The notes beneath the pieces are model-generated. The model saw only the letters and a list, made by a program, of their open reading frames with translations, had not been told where the DNA came from and searched no databases. 64,000 bases of DNA from Pythium myriotylum (Eukaryota > Oomycota > Peronosporomycetes > Pythiales > Pythiaceae), in assembly GCA_023091665.1 (NCBI GenBank), contig JALJCQ010000011.1, positions 2,666,001 to 2,730,000 on the forward strand, in the 5' to 3' direction. Within the stretch, counting starts at the first letter, position 1; each line of letters begins with the position of its first letter. Shown here in pieces: positions 20,716 to 30,491 of this stretch. Made by a program: the position numbers and the translations under genes.

Positions 20716-22749
20716 ATGGCCGACAAGCGCGTCACCTACGGCGCGATCGCCCCCGAGACCTCGGTCTCCGTCGCCGAGGAGCAGCAGATCGCGCCGCTGC
20801 TGCTGCGCGTGGACAACTCGACCGACCAGCTCAAGCCCTGGGAGTTCCCGGGCTGGGGCTCCACGACCCAGATCCAGCCGGACGCGCGCGAGATCCGCGA
20901 GATCGACTCGCACCTCTCGACCGAGCAGCCCAAGCTCTCCGAGTGGCTCGCCACGGCCATCTGCGGCAACGACATCCTCTCGTCGTGTCTCTACGTCTCG
21001 GGCCTCGTGGCCGCCAAGGCCGGCAAGCTCGCGCCGCTCGCGCTCGCCATCGTCGCCGGCGTGCTCTACCTCTACCGCTTCATCTACGGCGAGGTCGTGA
21101 ACGCTATCCCGCTCAATGGAGGCTCCTACAACGTGCTGCTCAACACGACCACCAAGCGCGTGGCCTCGGTCGCCGCCTCGCTCGCCATCCTCAGCTACAT
21201 CGCCACGGGCGTCGTCTCGGGCACGTCGGCCTGCAATTACCTCGCCTCCCAAGTGCCCTCGCTGCCCATCGTGCCCGCGACCGTCGTGCTGCTCGCGTTC
21301 TTCGCGCTGCTCAGCCTCGTCGGCATCACCGAGAGCGCCGTCTTTGCGCTCGGCATCTTTGTCATCCACACGCTCACGCTCACGGTGCTCTGCGGCGCGT
21401 CCATTTGGTTCGTCATCCGCGACGACTTCCAGATCCTGCGCGCCAACTTTGGCACGGGCTTCCCGGACATCAACCTCGCCGGCGACATCGTCTCGGGCAA
21501 CCTCTTCACGGCCGTGTTCTTCGGCACGTCCACGGCCATGCTCGGCATCTCGGGCTTTGAGTCGTCGTCCCAGTTCGTCGAAGAGCAGGCCGACGGCGTC
21601 TTCCCCAAGACGCTCAAGAATATGTGGTGGAGCGTCTTCATCTTCAACCCGCTCATCTCGCTGCTCTCGCTCGGCGTGCTGCCGCTCGAAGGCCCCGACA
21701 GCATCATCGCCCACAAGGACACGGTGCTCGCGCAGATGGGGCTGGCTGTCGCCGGCCCCAAGATGCAGACGCTCGTGGCGCTTGACGCGTTCATCGTGCT
21801 CTCGGGTGCCGTGCTCACGGCCTACGTCGGTGTCATCGGTCTCATGCGCCGTCTCGCGCGCGACCGCGTGCTCCCGGGCTTCCTGCTGCACGTCAACAAG
21901 CTGCGCCACACGAACCACTTCATCATCATCGGCTACTTCTTCATCGCGTCGAGCCTCGTGCTGATCCTCCACGGCGATACGGCCACGCTCTCGGGCGTGT
22001 ACACGTACGCCTTCCTGGGCCTCATGACGCTCTTCGGCACGGGCTGCATGCTGCTCAAGTTCAAGCGTGCTGACTTGCCTCGTGTGACGGTCGCGCCCTG
22101 GTGGAGCTGCATCGTCGGCGTCGGCATGGTGCTCACGACGTTCATGGGCAACCTCTTGGGCGACCCGACGATCCTGACGTACTTTTCGATCTACTTTCTG
22201 ATCGTGCTCTCGATCGTGATGATTATGTTCGAGCGCACGTTCATCCTGCGCCTTTGCATGTACAGTGCGCAGCGGCTCTGCCCGTCGCGCAGCCGTCCCA
22301 AGCACGACTTTGGCATGATCGACTACGAGGAGACTGAGACGCTGCGCACGGGCGCTCGCGGCGGCAAGACGATCGCACGCATCATCCGCGAGATCAACGA
22401 GCAGGCCGTGTTCTTCTTCTGCAAGACGCCCAACCTCTCGACCATCAACAAGGCCATCCTCTACGTGCGCACCAACGAGCAGACCCACACGCTCTACATT
22501 GTCCACTGCCACGAGACCGGCACGCCCGTGCCCGAGGGCTTTGAGGAGACGGTCTCGCTCTTTGACCACATCTACCTCAAGATCAAGATCAACTTTTTGA
22601 GCGTGGAAGGCCACTTCAGCCCGGCCATGGTCGAGTGGCTCGCGCGCAAGTACGAGCAGCCCAAGAACATGATGTTCATCAAGCAGCCGAGCCACGACTT
22701 TGCGCACACCGTGGCGTCGCTCGGCGGCGTGCGCGTGATCACGGCCTAG
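20716..22749 (+). CDS. APC-superfamily amino-acid/cation permease with cytosolic C-terminal domain
   Basis: Intronless, 677 residues. About 12 transmembrane helices between residues 80 and 515 fit the APC (amino acid-polyamine-organocation) fold. The first-helix region reads WLATAICGNDILSSCLYVSG, and the helix-6 region has SGFESSSQFVEEQ, close to the GFE motif of bacterial-type APC permeases. Residues ~545-677 form a soluble alpha/beta domain (AVFFFCKTPNLSTINKAILY, THTLYIVHCHETG, MMFIKQPSHDFAH), possibly regulatory. The substrate cannot be deduced. The ATG at 20716 follows an open but low-complexity upstream frame. Divergent partner of the thiamine-phosphate synthase. Confidence 0.85.
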   Translation: MADKRVTYGAIAPETSVSVAEEQQIAPLLLRVDNSTDQLKPWEFPGWGSTTQIQPDAREIREIDSHLSTEQPKLSEWLATAICGNDILSSCLYVSGLVAAKAGKLAPLALAIVAGVLYLYRFIYGEVVNAIPLNGGSYNVLLNTTTKRVASVAASLAILSYIATGVVSGTSACNYLASQVPSLPIVPATVVLLAFFALLSLVGITESAVFALGIFVIHTLTLTVLCGASIWFVIRDDFQILRANFGTGFPDINLAGDIVSGNLFTAVFFGTSTAMLGISGFESSSQFVEEQADGVFPKTLKNMWWSVFIFNPLISLLSLGVLPLEGPDSIIAHKDTVLAQMGLAVAGPKMQTLVALDAFIVLSGAVLTAYVGVIGLMRRLARDRVLPGFLLHVNKLRHTNHFIIIGYFFIASSLVLILHGDTATLSGVYTYAFLGLMTLFGTGCMLLKFKRADLPRVTVAPWWSCIVGVGMVLTTFMGNLLGDPTILTYFSIYFLIVLSIVMIMFERTFILRLCMYSAQRLCPSRSRPKHDFGMIDYEETETLRTGARGGKTIARIIREINEQAVFFFCKTPNLSTINKAILYVRTNEQTHTLYIVHCHETGTPVPEGFEETVSLFDHIYLKIKINFLSVEGHFSPAMVEWLARKYEQPKNMMFIKQPSHDFAHTVASLGGVRVITA

Positions 22750-23389
22750 GCAGGCTGCGTATTAGTGTTGTTGCCTTTTTTTCCCTTGCGTTGTGCGACA
22801 CTCGATCTTCCGATTCAACAGGTAGAGAGGAGACGAGCTGACTCGCCACGTACGAAGCAAAGCTTTTGAGAAATCTACACGTTGGACTGGATCAGTTGTC
22901 TCTCTTTCGTCTCTTCGCTCCTCTTTGCCCGATCCATCTCTCTCGGGAAAAAGGATCAGCCAACGTGCGAGACAGGCGGCCACGGGTCACGAGAGAGTCC
23001 TCCCAACGAGACATGACGGGCACGAAGTCAGTGGATGTGGGTGGACTCGCCAAGAGCACCCAGCCACCCATCGAGGATGTTCACCAGCGAAGCTTCGGTT
23101 TTCCCAGGAGTGAGTTGGGTGAGTTGGCGGTGAGATATGGCAACTGCGTGAGGCTGATTAGGTACAAGGAAGCGAAGTGCAGGTGCAGTGTCCACCCCGA
23201 GTTCCTCGGCCATGCAAGTGCACTGGGTCCAACCAAAGGAAGCAGCATGTAAAAGAAACTAAGGAGGGTCGATTAAATACGATAATGAAGAGAAAATAGG
23301 CCTCTTGCGTCGATGGCAAGCTCTCTCTAGTGTACAAAACTGGCCGAGTAGGCTGCGGGACTGGCGGTTCCGATGGCGAGGGTCCCTGG
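22750..23389. other. Intergenic region, convergent gene ends
   Basis: About 640 bp between the permease stop and the PX-protein stop. No domain-bearing frame was found; I see 3' untranslated sequence only. Confidence 0.5.
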
Positions 23390-24538
23390 CTACTCGTCGA
23401 GGTCGTCGGCGTCTTCTTCTTTGATGGGCGCGAGCACCATCTTGGTCTTTTGGCGGGGCGGAGGTCGCACGTTGAAGCGAGCCTCCTGCTCTTCTAGTTT
23501 CTTGACCCGCTTGGCGGCCGAGGAGAGATGCACTCGGCGTGGGCGGTTGCGTTGTTCCATGCGTCGACCGGTCGTGCAGCTCGCAAAGCTGAGCAGGTCG
23601 TTACGCGACCCGGGGTCCGAGTGGCGTCCGGCGACCGTGGTCTGGTACTTGGTCGTCTCCCAGTCCGAGAGCCGACTCGAGCGGTTGGCTTGAGCGTTGG
23701 CCTCGTCGTTGAACGAGCCCCGCGAGGAGCGTGAGCTGCGTCCGTAGTCTAGCAGGTTGGGCAGCGACGACTTCTTTCCTGTGAGCACGCGGCCGTCGTG
23801 GAGGTTGGTGTCGTTGGTCGTCGTGGTCGTTGTCGACGACAACGAGGAGGAGGAGGAGGAGGCGGCGCCAAAGAACTCGGTCGCGACGGGCGTCTCGGCC
23901 GGCACGCTCGGGTGGTCCTCGTGGCTCTGGTTGTCGATCGAGCTCGTGCGCGACTCGCGGTAGGAGCTGACGCGGCTGAAGCGCGTGGGCGTGGCGGCGA
24001 AGATCGAGTTGGTGCTGGCGACGCTGCTGGTCGAGTTGAGCAGCATCTTGTACCGGCAGTCGTCCTCGCTGTCGCTCATGTTGACGTTGAGGTACGTGTA
24101 GCGCATGTCGTTGACGTCGAGGAACTGGTCCATGAGCGGGCGCGTGTGGCACGTGACGCTCTCGCGACACGTGCGCGCGTGCTTGGCGACGGCGTCGAGG
24201 AACGCGTTGAGTCCGACGCGGCGCTGCTCGAGCACTTTTTCCTTGGTGTTCCAGAAGAGCCGGCGGTGCGGGAACTGCATGAAGCACGTGCGCTTGGACA
24301 TGATGGAGCAGTGGCCGCACATGTCGCCGTGCTTGACGGCGTCCTCGAGGCGCAGCTTGAAGAGGCGGAACTCGGAGTAGCGGCGGTACACGGTCCAGTT
24401 GAGCCCCGCCGTGCGCTCGTCCGAGACGCGGATGACGTACTGCGTCGGCGTGTGCGCGTTGGCGTCCGCGGGCTTGGTCACGTGCGCGACGCTCGTGTGG
24501 AGCACGCTCGGCGGCGCGTTGGGCGCCGGCACGACCAT
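23390..24538 (-). CDS. PX-domain protein
   Basis: Intronless, 382 residues. A phox-homology domain occupies roughly residues 12-140: TQYVIRVSDERTAGLNWTVY, RRYSEFRLFKLRL with the RRYSEF phosphoinositide-binding motif, and a C-terminal helix with VGLNAFLDAVAKHART and MDQFLDV. Within it is a Cys-rich insert (CGHC...CF) where the family usually has the KLPPK-type loop. The last ~240 residues are Ser/Thr-rich and probably disordered, with a poly-Ser/Thr run and a basic region near the end. Such proteins bind PI3P on endosomes; a specific role is not deducible. The ATG at 24538 is preceded by a GA-repeat (about 24545-24580). Confidence 0.85.
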   Translation of the reverse strand: MVVPAPNAPPSVLHTSVAHVTKPADANAHTPTQYVIRVSDERTAGLNWTVYRRYSEFRLFKLRLEDAVKHGDMCGHCSIMSKRTCFMQFPHRRLFWNTKEKVLEQRRVGLNAFLDAVAKHARTCRESVTCHTRPLMDQFLDVNDMRYTYLNVNMSDSEDDCRYKMLLNSTSSVASTNSIFAATPTRFSRVSSYRESRTSSIDNQSHEDHPSVPAETPVATEFFGAASSSSSSLSSTTTTTTNDTNLHDGRVLTGKKSSLPNLLDYGRSSRSSRGSFNDEANAQANRSSRLSDWETTKYQTTVAGRHSDPGSRNDLLSFASCTTGRRMEQRNRPRRVHLSSAAKRVKKLEEQEARFNVRPPPRQKTKMVLAPIKEEDADDLDE

Positions 24539-25846
24539 GGTGACGGAGAGAGAGAGAGAGAGAGATGGAGAGATGGAGAGAGATGCCGGGGCCTGGACGA
24601 GGCCTCGCACTCGAATCGCGGAATGGCGAGCAGCGGCGCCCGTCCGTCCGTGGGAAAATGCGCCGCGCTTCTGTTCCGGGCCCGTGGAACAAAAAAGGAA
24701 ACCCCAAAAGGGCGACATCCAGCGGCCGGAAAAAGGGGATTATTAGGGGTCGGGGAGGGATAGGGCTGTCGCAGCCGTTTCAGATGACGGCAAGGGAACG
24801 ACAGCACGCACTTGATGGATACCCTGTCGAAAGCGATGGTGGCTGACGTGCGATCTGTGATTCAAGCTCTCTGGAGAAGCGTACCCTGTCCAAAGCGATC
24901 ATGATCACTGAAGCCAATAATCGACGGACCGCGAGTGAGTGTCTGTGCGAGTGGTGGTCGTCGAGGAGAACCTCGGACACCCGCCGTCGTGGGTGTGACT
25001 TGGAATTTGTATGGGAGATCTTTTGATGAAGGGGGAGAAAAAGGCTCCATCAAAACAAGTTGACGGCCTTGCGACTCGGCGGCGAGGTGAGGTCGTTTGG
25101 TCAGCAGCCGTCGGCGTCACGCCATTTTCGGCATGCCTACGGTAGTGCATCCCTAGCCCGTCCGGAGCCAGGATCCCGGATTTTGGACTGGAGAATCCGG
25201 TTCGCGTCGGCGTCGGGTCATCGATCGGGGGTGGGGTGTCCAGTGTATCTCCAGCCCCCTGTCGCTCTGAGACTCAAGGATTTGATCCAGGCGGCCTTGC
25301 GTCCCTTGAGCCGATTGCCGACGCCGGCTACGTGTTACTTCAAGCGTCAAATGTTGGCGCTTCTGAAACAGGTGAATATGTCTCTTCATTTTCTCTGCCT
25401 TGCATGTTCCAGTCACTTCCGACCGCGAGTGGACACCGAAGAACAAAAAAAAATCGGCGAGAACAGAGAACCCCGCGAGGTGACCGCGGATCCAAAAAGA
25501 ACACCCTTTGGCGGCTGCAGCACCGGATTACCGTAAGCTGGGAGGGGTTGGAACATGCACTTGGCAGCTGTGCCCCATCTGCGTTGAACTTGGTTCCGAG
25601 CCGCACTCCAAGTCGCCAACTTCAGCACGCGCTGGCTGCTCGGTTCTGAACTCTTCCCCTCGGGGACATTCTCTCTCCCGATTTTCTCAGAAATTGATCT
25701 GAGGTTCCCAGTTGGGTCCAACGGTGCACTGGCCTGACTCAGACTCCGGGAGCAATGTGTCGAGGCCGCCAGATCCCACGTCGCGGCGCCCATTGTCTGC
25801 GGCAGAACCGTTCTCCGGGAGACAGCGGCGGTCGTGAGGAGACGAT

Positions 25847-25882
25847 GGCGTCCATGGTCGAGGCTCCTCGACCATGGACGCC
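25847..25882. repeat. Perfect 17-bp inverted repeat with 2-nt loop
   Basis: GGCGTCCATGGTCGAGG, then CT, then its exact reverse complement. It would form a 17-bp hairpin or cruciform. It lies about 1.3 kb upstream of the PX gene and 400 bp beyond the cyclin C stop. Confidence 0.9.
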
Positions 25883-26117
25883 GTGTGGATAGTGGAGGCC
25901 ACGAGGGGAGCTCTAGTGTAGTCTGTCTGTGAGCCCGGCAGAGAGCCTCGTGTGAGTAACGCTCGGCGTGTTGACCACGCAGAACCGTTCTCTCGAGACA
26001 TCGATTCCGCTCCTACCCATCAGCTGGAACCGAAACTCCTTGAAGGGCTCGCGATCTCTCCACCAGATCGCTTTTCCTGTGGAGCAGAATGCAAGGAAAC
26101 CCCCAAACCAACGCGAT

Positions 26118-26168
26118 TCCGTTGGTGCGTTGGCGCCAACTCGGTTCCATTGGTGCGTTGGCGCCAAC
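26118..26168. repeat. Two tandem units each with GTTGGCGCCAAC palindrome
   Basis: Two near-identical 24-bp units 28 bp apart, each ending in the 12-bp palindrome GTTGGCGCCAAC (26129-26140 and 26157-26168). A related imperfect palindrome occurs near 20661-20685 upstream of the permease. The TTGGCGCCAA core resembles E2F/DP binding sites; that link is inference. Confidence 0.75.
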
Positions 26169-26289
26169 AGAACCGTAAAATGGGGTGGCTCTTGGAACAG
26201 CCTCTCCCTCCCTTCGAGAAATGATATGGACGCGGCCAACGGGTGCATCTCCGTGCTGTATTCCATGGTACGTCTCGATGGGGCTCGTC

Positions 26290-27533
26290 CTACTGCTTGT
26301 CGCTCGCCGCCGCGGCGGCCTCGGGCGGCGTCGGCTCCGGCACCACGTCGACGAGCTTCTCGAGCGCCGTGGCCTGGACCTGGTAGAGCCGCTTCTCGTC
26401 CTCGAACGCGTCCTTGAACTCGCGCACGATCTTGAGCAGGATCTCCATCTTGACATTGACGCCCGCGAAGATGGCGTTGGCGTCGTAGCCGGCCTCGAGC
26501 GCCGCGATGTACGCGGCCGCGTAGGCCACCATGAACGGCGGGTAGAGGAAGATGATGTCGGTGCGGTACGAGTACTGCACGAGTTGCCTGGACAAAGACA
26601 GCGGGCGCGATTAGACGACAATGCATTTGTTATAGCGCCAAGACGAGGACACGCACCAGGACAACTGGAGGCAGTCGTCGTGGAGATCGAACTCGTCGAG
26701 GAAGCTGATGGAAATACCACGGGCGGTGAGAATGCAAGGAGCACGAGAGATAGGTGGGAGACATATATGCCAACGTACGCGAGCAACGGCGCGAACGGGT
26801 GGAACAAGATGAGGTCGAATTGGAGCGCCTCCACGACGTAGAACTCGCACTCGAGGATGTCTCGGTCCTGGAACGTATACATGACCTCGTCCTCATCGAC
26901 GCCGGCTGTGGATCCACACTCGTGAACAATCACCGCCAAATATACACACAGTCGCAGTACATTAAACTCACTCGTAGTGTAGTGGTGAAGCACGGAGGCG
27001 ACGGCGCCAAGAGATAATTGATTCTCTTCGACTTTGGACGCGAGGAAAAACACGGTGCCGACCACCAAGTGCGGGTCGAAATTACAAAAGCTCTGTCTGC
27101 GCATAACCACGCAGACAAGGCATTAGCTAAAACATCATCCAAGCCACCGTTTTCGCGCCTGGCGTGCCGTACGTCTGATAGAATCGCCGGTAGAAAATGA
27201 CCGCCGTGTAGATGATAATCTGGCGCACGTGGAGGCGCTGGCCGATCTCTTCGAGCACTGCTCCGCATAGCAGACGTCAGTAATAACCATTCTCTAGTCG
27301 CGACCTGCAGCGGCGCACATGCGATGTTGGCGAGATGGATGCTGTCGATCTCGTCGTCGGAGAGCGCGCGGCGGTCGAGAGGGTTCCGTCGCCGCAGCTC
27401 GCTCTTGCTCACATCCTTCATCCAGTAGAGACTGCGAGAGACACATAGACACACGGTCAGTACACTCGGCACGTCGCGACGGCCGCACGGGCGCTGCGTA
27501 CTAGTGCGTCGACTGCCAGAAGTTGGTCCCCAT
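26290..27533 (-). CDS. CCNC: Cyclin C (Mediator CDK8 module)
   Basis: Cyclin partner of CDK8 in the Mediator kinase module, regulating RNA polymerase II transcription. Seven exons: 27533..27502, 27431..27319, 27257..27173, 27096..26972, 26905..26779, 26704..26657, 26587..26290; every phase closes, 275 residues (human 283). The family N-terminus is clear: GTNFWQSTHYLYWMKD. The cyclin box follows: FFLASKVEENQLSL, DILECEFYVVEALQFDLILF, HPFAPLL, and SYRTDIIFLYPPFMVAYAAA. The Tyr-Pro-Pro-Phe and ILECEFY motifs are diagnostic of cyclin C. The first exon is only 32 nt and one later exon 48 nt. The Ala/Pro-rich end lacks any further domain. It is co-directional with SEC62 upstream. Confidence 0.92.
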
Positions 27534-27731
27534 GATGGGCCCTACTGTAGCTGCTCACCAGCTCAACAGGGCCAAAAGCTCCATGGTCCGGAAAAAACGA
27601 GGGCCTCCGGATAACAGTATACATCTACTATACGGAAATGTACCCATTACTGCCAGTTCCGAGAGATCGGCCAGCCTCACTTGCATTGCTTGTCGTCGCT
27701 AAGAATGGTCCCTACGGTAATCGCAATCGCT

Positions 27732-28774
27732 CTACAGGTCGCGGTCGACGTCGTCGTCGTCCTCTTCTTCGAGGATCTTGGTGAACTTGGCGTCGGCGGC
27801 GTCCTCGTCCTCGTCGTCCTCCTCCTTGAGCAGGTCCTGGAGGTCGGGCACGGTCACCTTGTCGATGTTGTCCTGGTCCTTTTGGGAAATGTCCGAGAGC
27901 AGCTTGCCGCTGTAAATATCGTCCGTGAACTGCTTGGTGAGCGACATGTACTCGTCAAAGTCGGTCGGCTGGTTCTTGATCCAAACGCAAAAGGCCGCGA
28001 AGGCGATGATGCCCAGCAGCCGCCACTTGCGCTCCGACTGGTCCGTCGGACGCATCGAGTAGAGCGGCTTGAACGAGTCGGCGACGCCGAGATCGTCGTC
28101 GAAGATGTTGGGCAGGAGCCAGTACTCGTAGCCAAACATCCAGAGCACAAAGAAGATGAAGAGACGAACCACGACGAACACGGCGATAAAGATGAGGAAC
28201 GTGACCGAGAGGTACCAGAGCGCCACTTTGGCCCACTGCGGCCAGATCGGGAAACACGTGATGACGAGGAAGCCGAAGATCAGCAGCGCCGTGAGGATGT
28301 TGCGCAGCGTCTTGGAGCCTTCGTACATCCACGTGTAGTAGCCGTTGAACGCAAACTCCTCGCTGCGCGCGGGCGTGAGCAGTTTCCGGTTCTTGGCGTC
28401 GCGCTCCGAGCGGTGGATGTATCCGTGCACGAGCAGCGCCTGGCCGACGCTGAGCACTTGGTCTTTCTCCTTGAGCTCGGCAAAGAGCTTCTTGGCGCCG
28501 GCGCTTTCGAGCAGAAACGACGCGAGCTTGTCGCCGCGAAAGTACTCGACGCGCTTGCCGAGCTCGATGGCCTGGCGCACGGGCATGCCCTTGCGGCCGC
28601 GCAGCAGGTCGGCCATCTTCTTGGCGCCGGCCTCGCTCTCCCACGCGAACGCCGTCTGCATACACAGAGAGAATGCGTCAGCTCCTCTTTGTCACAAGCC
28701 ACACGAAGCACGCCAGCGCGCACGCCGCGTCCACGCACCGCATCCTCGGCCTTGGTGTCGGCGGTGTCGGCCAT
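27732..28774 (-). CDS. SEC62: SEC62, ER protein-translocation component
   Basis: Partner of Sec63/Sec61 in post-translational import into the endoplasmic reticulum. Exons 28774..28739 and 28655..27732, 319 residues (yeast 283, human about 400). The N-terminal cytosolic domain contains VEYFRGDKLASFLLE and the LVHGYIHR region. Two membrane helices follow (ILTALLIFGFLVITCFPIWP and WYLSVTFLIFIAVFVVVRLF) and then the conserved PNIFDDDLGVADSFKPLYS. The C-terminus is very acidic (EEDDEDEDAAD, EEEDDDDVDRD), which in the family is replaced by other charged tails. The first exon encodes only 12 residues. A TGACGTGG element lies about 140 bp upstream of the ATG. Confidence 0.93.
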
Positions 28775-28912
28775 GCTGTCTCTCTCGTCGGGTTGCGCGT
28801 CGCGAGCGGAATGCTCCCGGGCCGTCGTTCTTCCACGAGAGCCCAAGTCGACTCTTATCCAGCAACTCCATCAACTTCTCGACCCGATGATCCCCCTGAT
28901 CTTGCAACCTAG

Positions 28913-28920
28913 TGACGTGG
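28913..28920. promoter_or_regulatory. TGACGTGG, UPRE-like element near SEC62
   Basis: Matches the unfolded-protein-response element core TGACGTGG. It lies between the divergent SEC62 (-) and hydrolase/Gag1 (+) genes, about 140 bp from each ATG. Two further copies sit in the GRP94/Canopy promoter. Function is inferred. Confidence 0.4.
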
Positions 28921-29063
28921 CTCCCACGGAGCGAGCGGTCACTGTTGCGAGGGGGCAGTCGGTCTTGTACCTGGTTCTCGGTACAAACAAACAGGTACAC
29001 TGTACCCTCCGCGAGCAGCTCCAAAGCGACAGCACCTTTGACGAAGAAGACACGGAAGGAAGG

Positions 29064-30256
29064 ATGACCCGCGTGGGCGGCGCCGGCGCGCTCGTGCAGC
29101 TCGAGGGCGCGGGCGACGCGTACCTCGTCTCTCCGGCCGCGCACGTGGGCCGCGTCGTCACGGGCGTCGTGCTTCTGGGCGAGAGTCTCGCGCGGCTCAC
29201 GCCCGAGAGCCCCGCGCTCGAGCGGCTCGGCCTCGCGAGCACCACGTTCGCCGACAAGCTCGCCGAGCAGGGCTACCAGGTGCTCGTGGTCGAGGCCGCG
29301 CGCGCCAAGCTCAGCGACAGCGACGTCGCGGCCACCACGGCGCGCGCCGAGCTCGCGGCCGCGTTCCTGCGCCAGAAGCAGAACGTGCAGCGCGTCGCGT
29401 TCCTCGGCTACGGCGCCGCCGCCGACGTCGCGCTCACGATGGTCGCGACGCCCAGCCAGCAGGTCTTTGACTGCTTCGTGGCACTGTCGCCCGACGGACG
29501 CGTGCCGCTGCCGGCGCTGCAGGAGCCGGTCGCGCTGCCGCCGACGCTCGTGCTTGTGGGCGGCAAGACCCCGTACGCTCAGTCCGATAGTGTACGTGCT
29601 TCTCGGTGTCCGGAGAGGGTCTGAGGGAGTCCGAAAGGCGCTGACGCTTGCATCTTGCTCGCAGTTCCAGGAGCTCCAGCGGTTGTTCGAGCGCAACCCG
29701 CCGGCGGAGCCGGGCCCGCTGCCCTTCCGGTCGCGGGTCTTCGCAAATCAGCACAAGGGCTTTGCATTTTCGGGCATCACCGACGAAGATGCAGCGACGC
29801 AGGCGATCGCCGAGATCCTCGACTGGCTCGTGCTCCATCTGCACCGCTTCCGCGTCGCGGCGTGCACGAGCGACACAGATCCATGGTCAGTTCCGATGGA
29901 ATTTATCCTATCACTACACCGAGGATTGATTCTGACTTGGTGTCGTCGACCAACCCGTAGGTGGCCACAAGGCCGCAATGGACCATTCTGCAATATCGGC
30001 CAGAAGACCTGGCAAGATACACGGAACGAGTGGCTGACACCGACGATGGAGCGGTGCGTATTGTTGGAGCTTCGCTTGGAAACGCCCGTCGCTGATGGTT
30101 GAGGTTTTGTGCAGCCCCCCTCGCCCGCCTTCCGTACCCAGCCACTTGCTCTTTGACGGTCTATCTAGTATGCGGAGAACGTTCGACCTGCCGCACCGCA
30201 TGGCGCTGGGCGACATCGTGGAGCTCTTCGTGGAGATCTGGGAGGTCCAGCAATGA
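29064..30256 (+). CDS. Dienelactone-hydrolase-like (degenerate) domain fused to Gag1-like clamp domain
   Basis: Exons 29064..29591, 29665..29885, 29961..30053, 30115..30256; 327 residues. Residues 1 to about 250 follow a dienelactone-hydrolase fold (TGVVLLGESLAR, FADKLAEQGYQVLVVEAARA, PPTLVLVGGKTPYAQSD, GFAFSG...AIAEILDWLVLHL). The nucleophile elbow reads GYGAAAD, with no Cys or Ser, and the catalytic His position reads HKGF, not HGF, so activity is doubtful. The last ~80 residues match the Gag1-like clamp (DUF4050) pattern: FCNIGQKTWQDTRNEWL ... TFDLPHRMALGDIVELFVEI then WE. No in-frame stop separates the two parts. The 75-nt intron 29886-29960 is in frame and stop-free, so its use is uncertain. 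If the parts are separate genes, the second could start near 29900. Confidence 0.65.
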
Positions 30257-30491
30257 GCGAGCGTTCAGGTAGTGAAAACGGGACGGAATACAAGCATTTT
30301 AAGGATTCGTTTGCTAATTATGGTGTTCTTTGGCTCGACTGTTCTCCTTGTGCATTGGCGTGTCATGGACTCTTGTAGGGAGAATAAATAGCCGCCGCTC
30401 TCTACACCGTTGACCAAGGTGGTGCCAAGCTGGACGGGAGGAAGAGAAGGAGAAAGCTGCGTGGACCGAGTGTCTGGCTCTCTCGCGGACG

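Larger units (their letters stand above)
24600..26289. other. Gene-poor region with hairpin and tandem palindromes
   Basis: The longest stretch without a supportable gene (about 1.7 kb). Frames present (for example 25060-25536 on +) have mixed, low-quality composition and no recognisable motif. It holds a near-perfect hairpin at 25847-25882, a tandem palindromic repeat at 26118-26168 and two AGAACCGTTCT words (about 25804 and 25981). It may contain a decayed mobile element, but I find no coding remnant. Confidence 0.5.

Noticed and set aside
20563..22707. 714-residue open frame on - opposite the APC permease
   Set aside because: Antisense shadow rich in Arg/Glu/Asp/His; the plus frame encodes a recognisable 12-helix permease.
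24539..24718. Longer PX protein with 60 extra N-terminal residues
   Set aside because: The upstream frame includes the GA microsatellite and lacks conserved sequence; ATG 24538 starts just before the PX fold.
25060..25536. 158-residue + frame in the gene-poor region
   Set aside because: No domain, mixed composition, no ATG context or splice partner; not enough to call a gene.
27681..29624. 647-residue + frame spanning SEC62 antisense and the hydrolase start
   Set aside because: The first two thirds are antisense to SEC62; only the part from 29064 is believable and begins at its own ATG.
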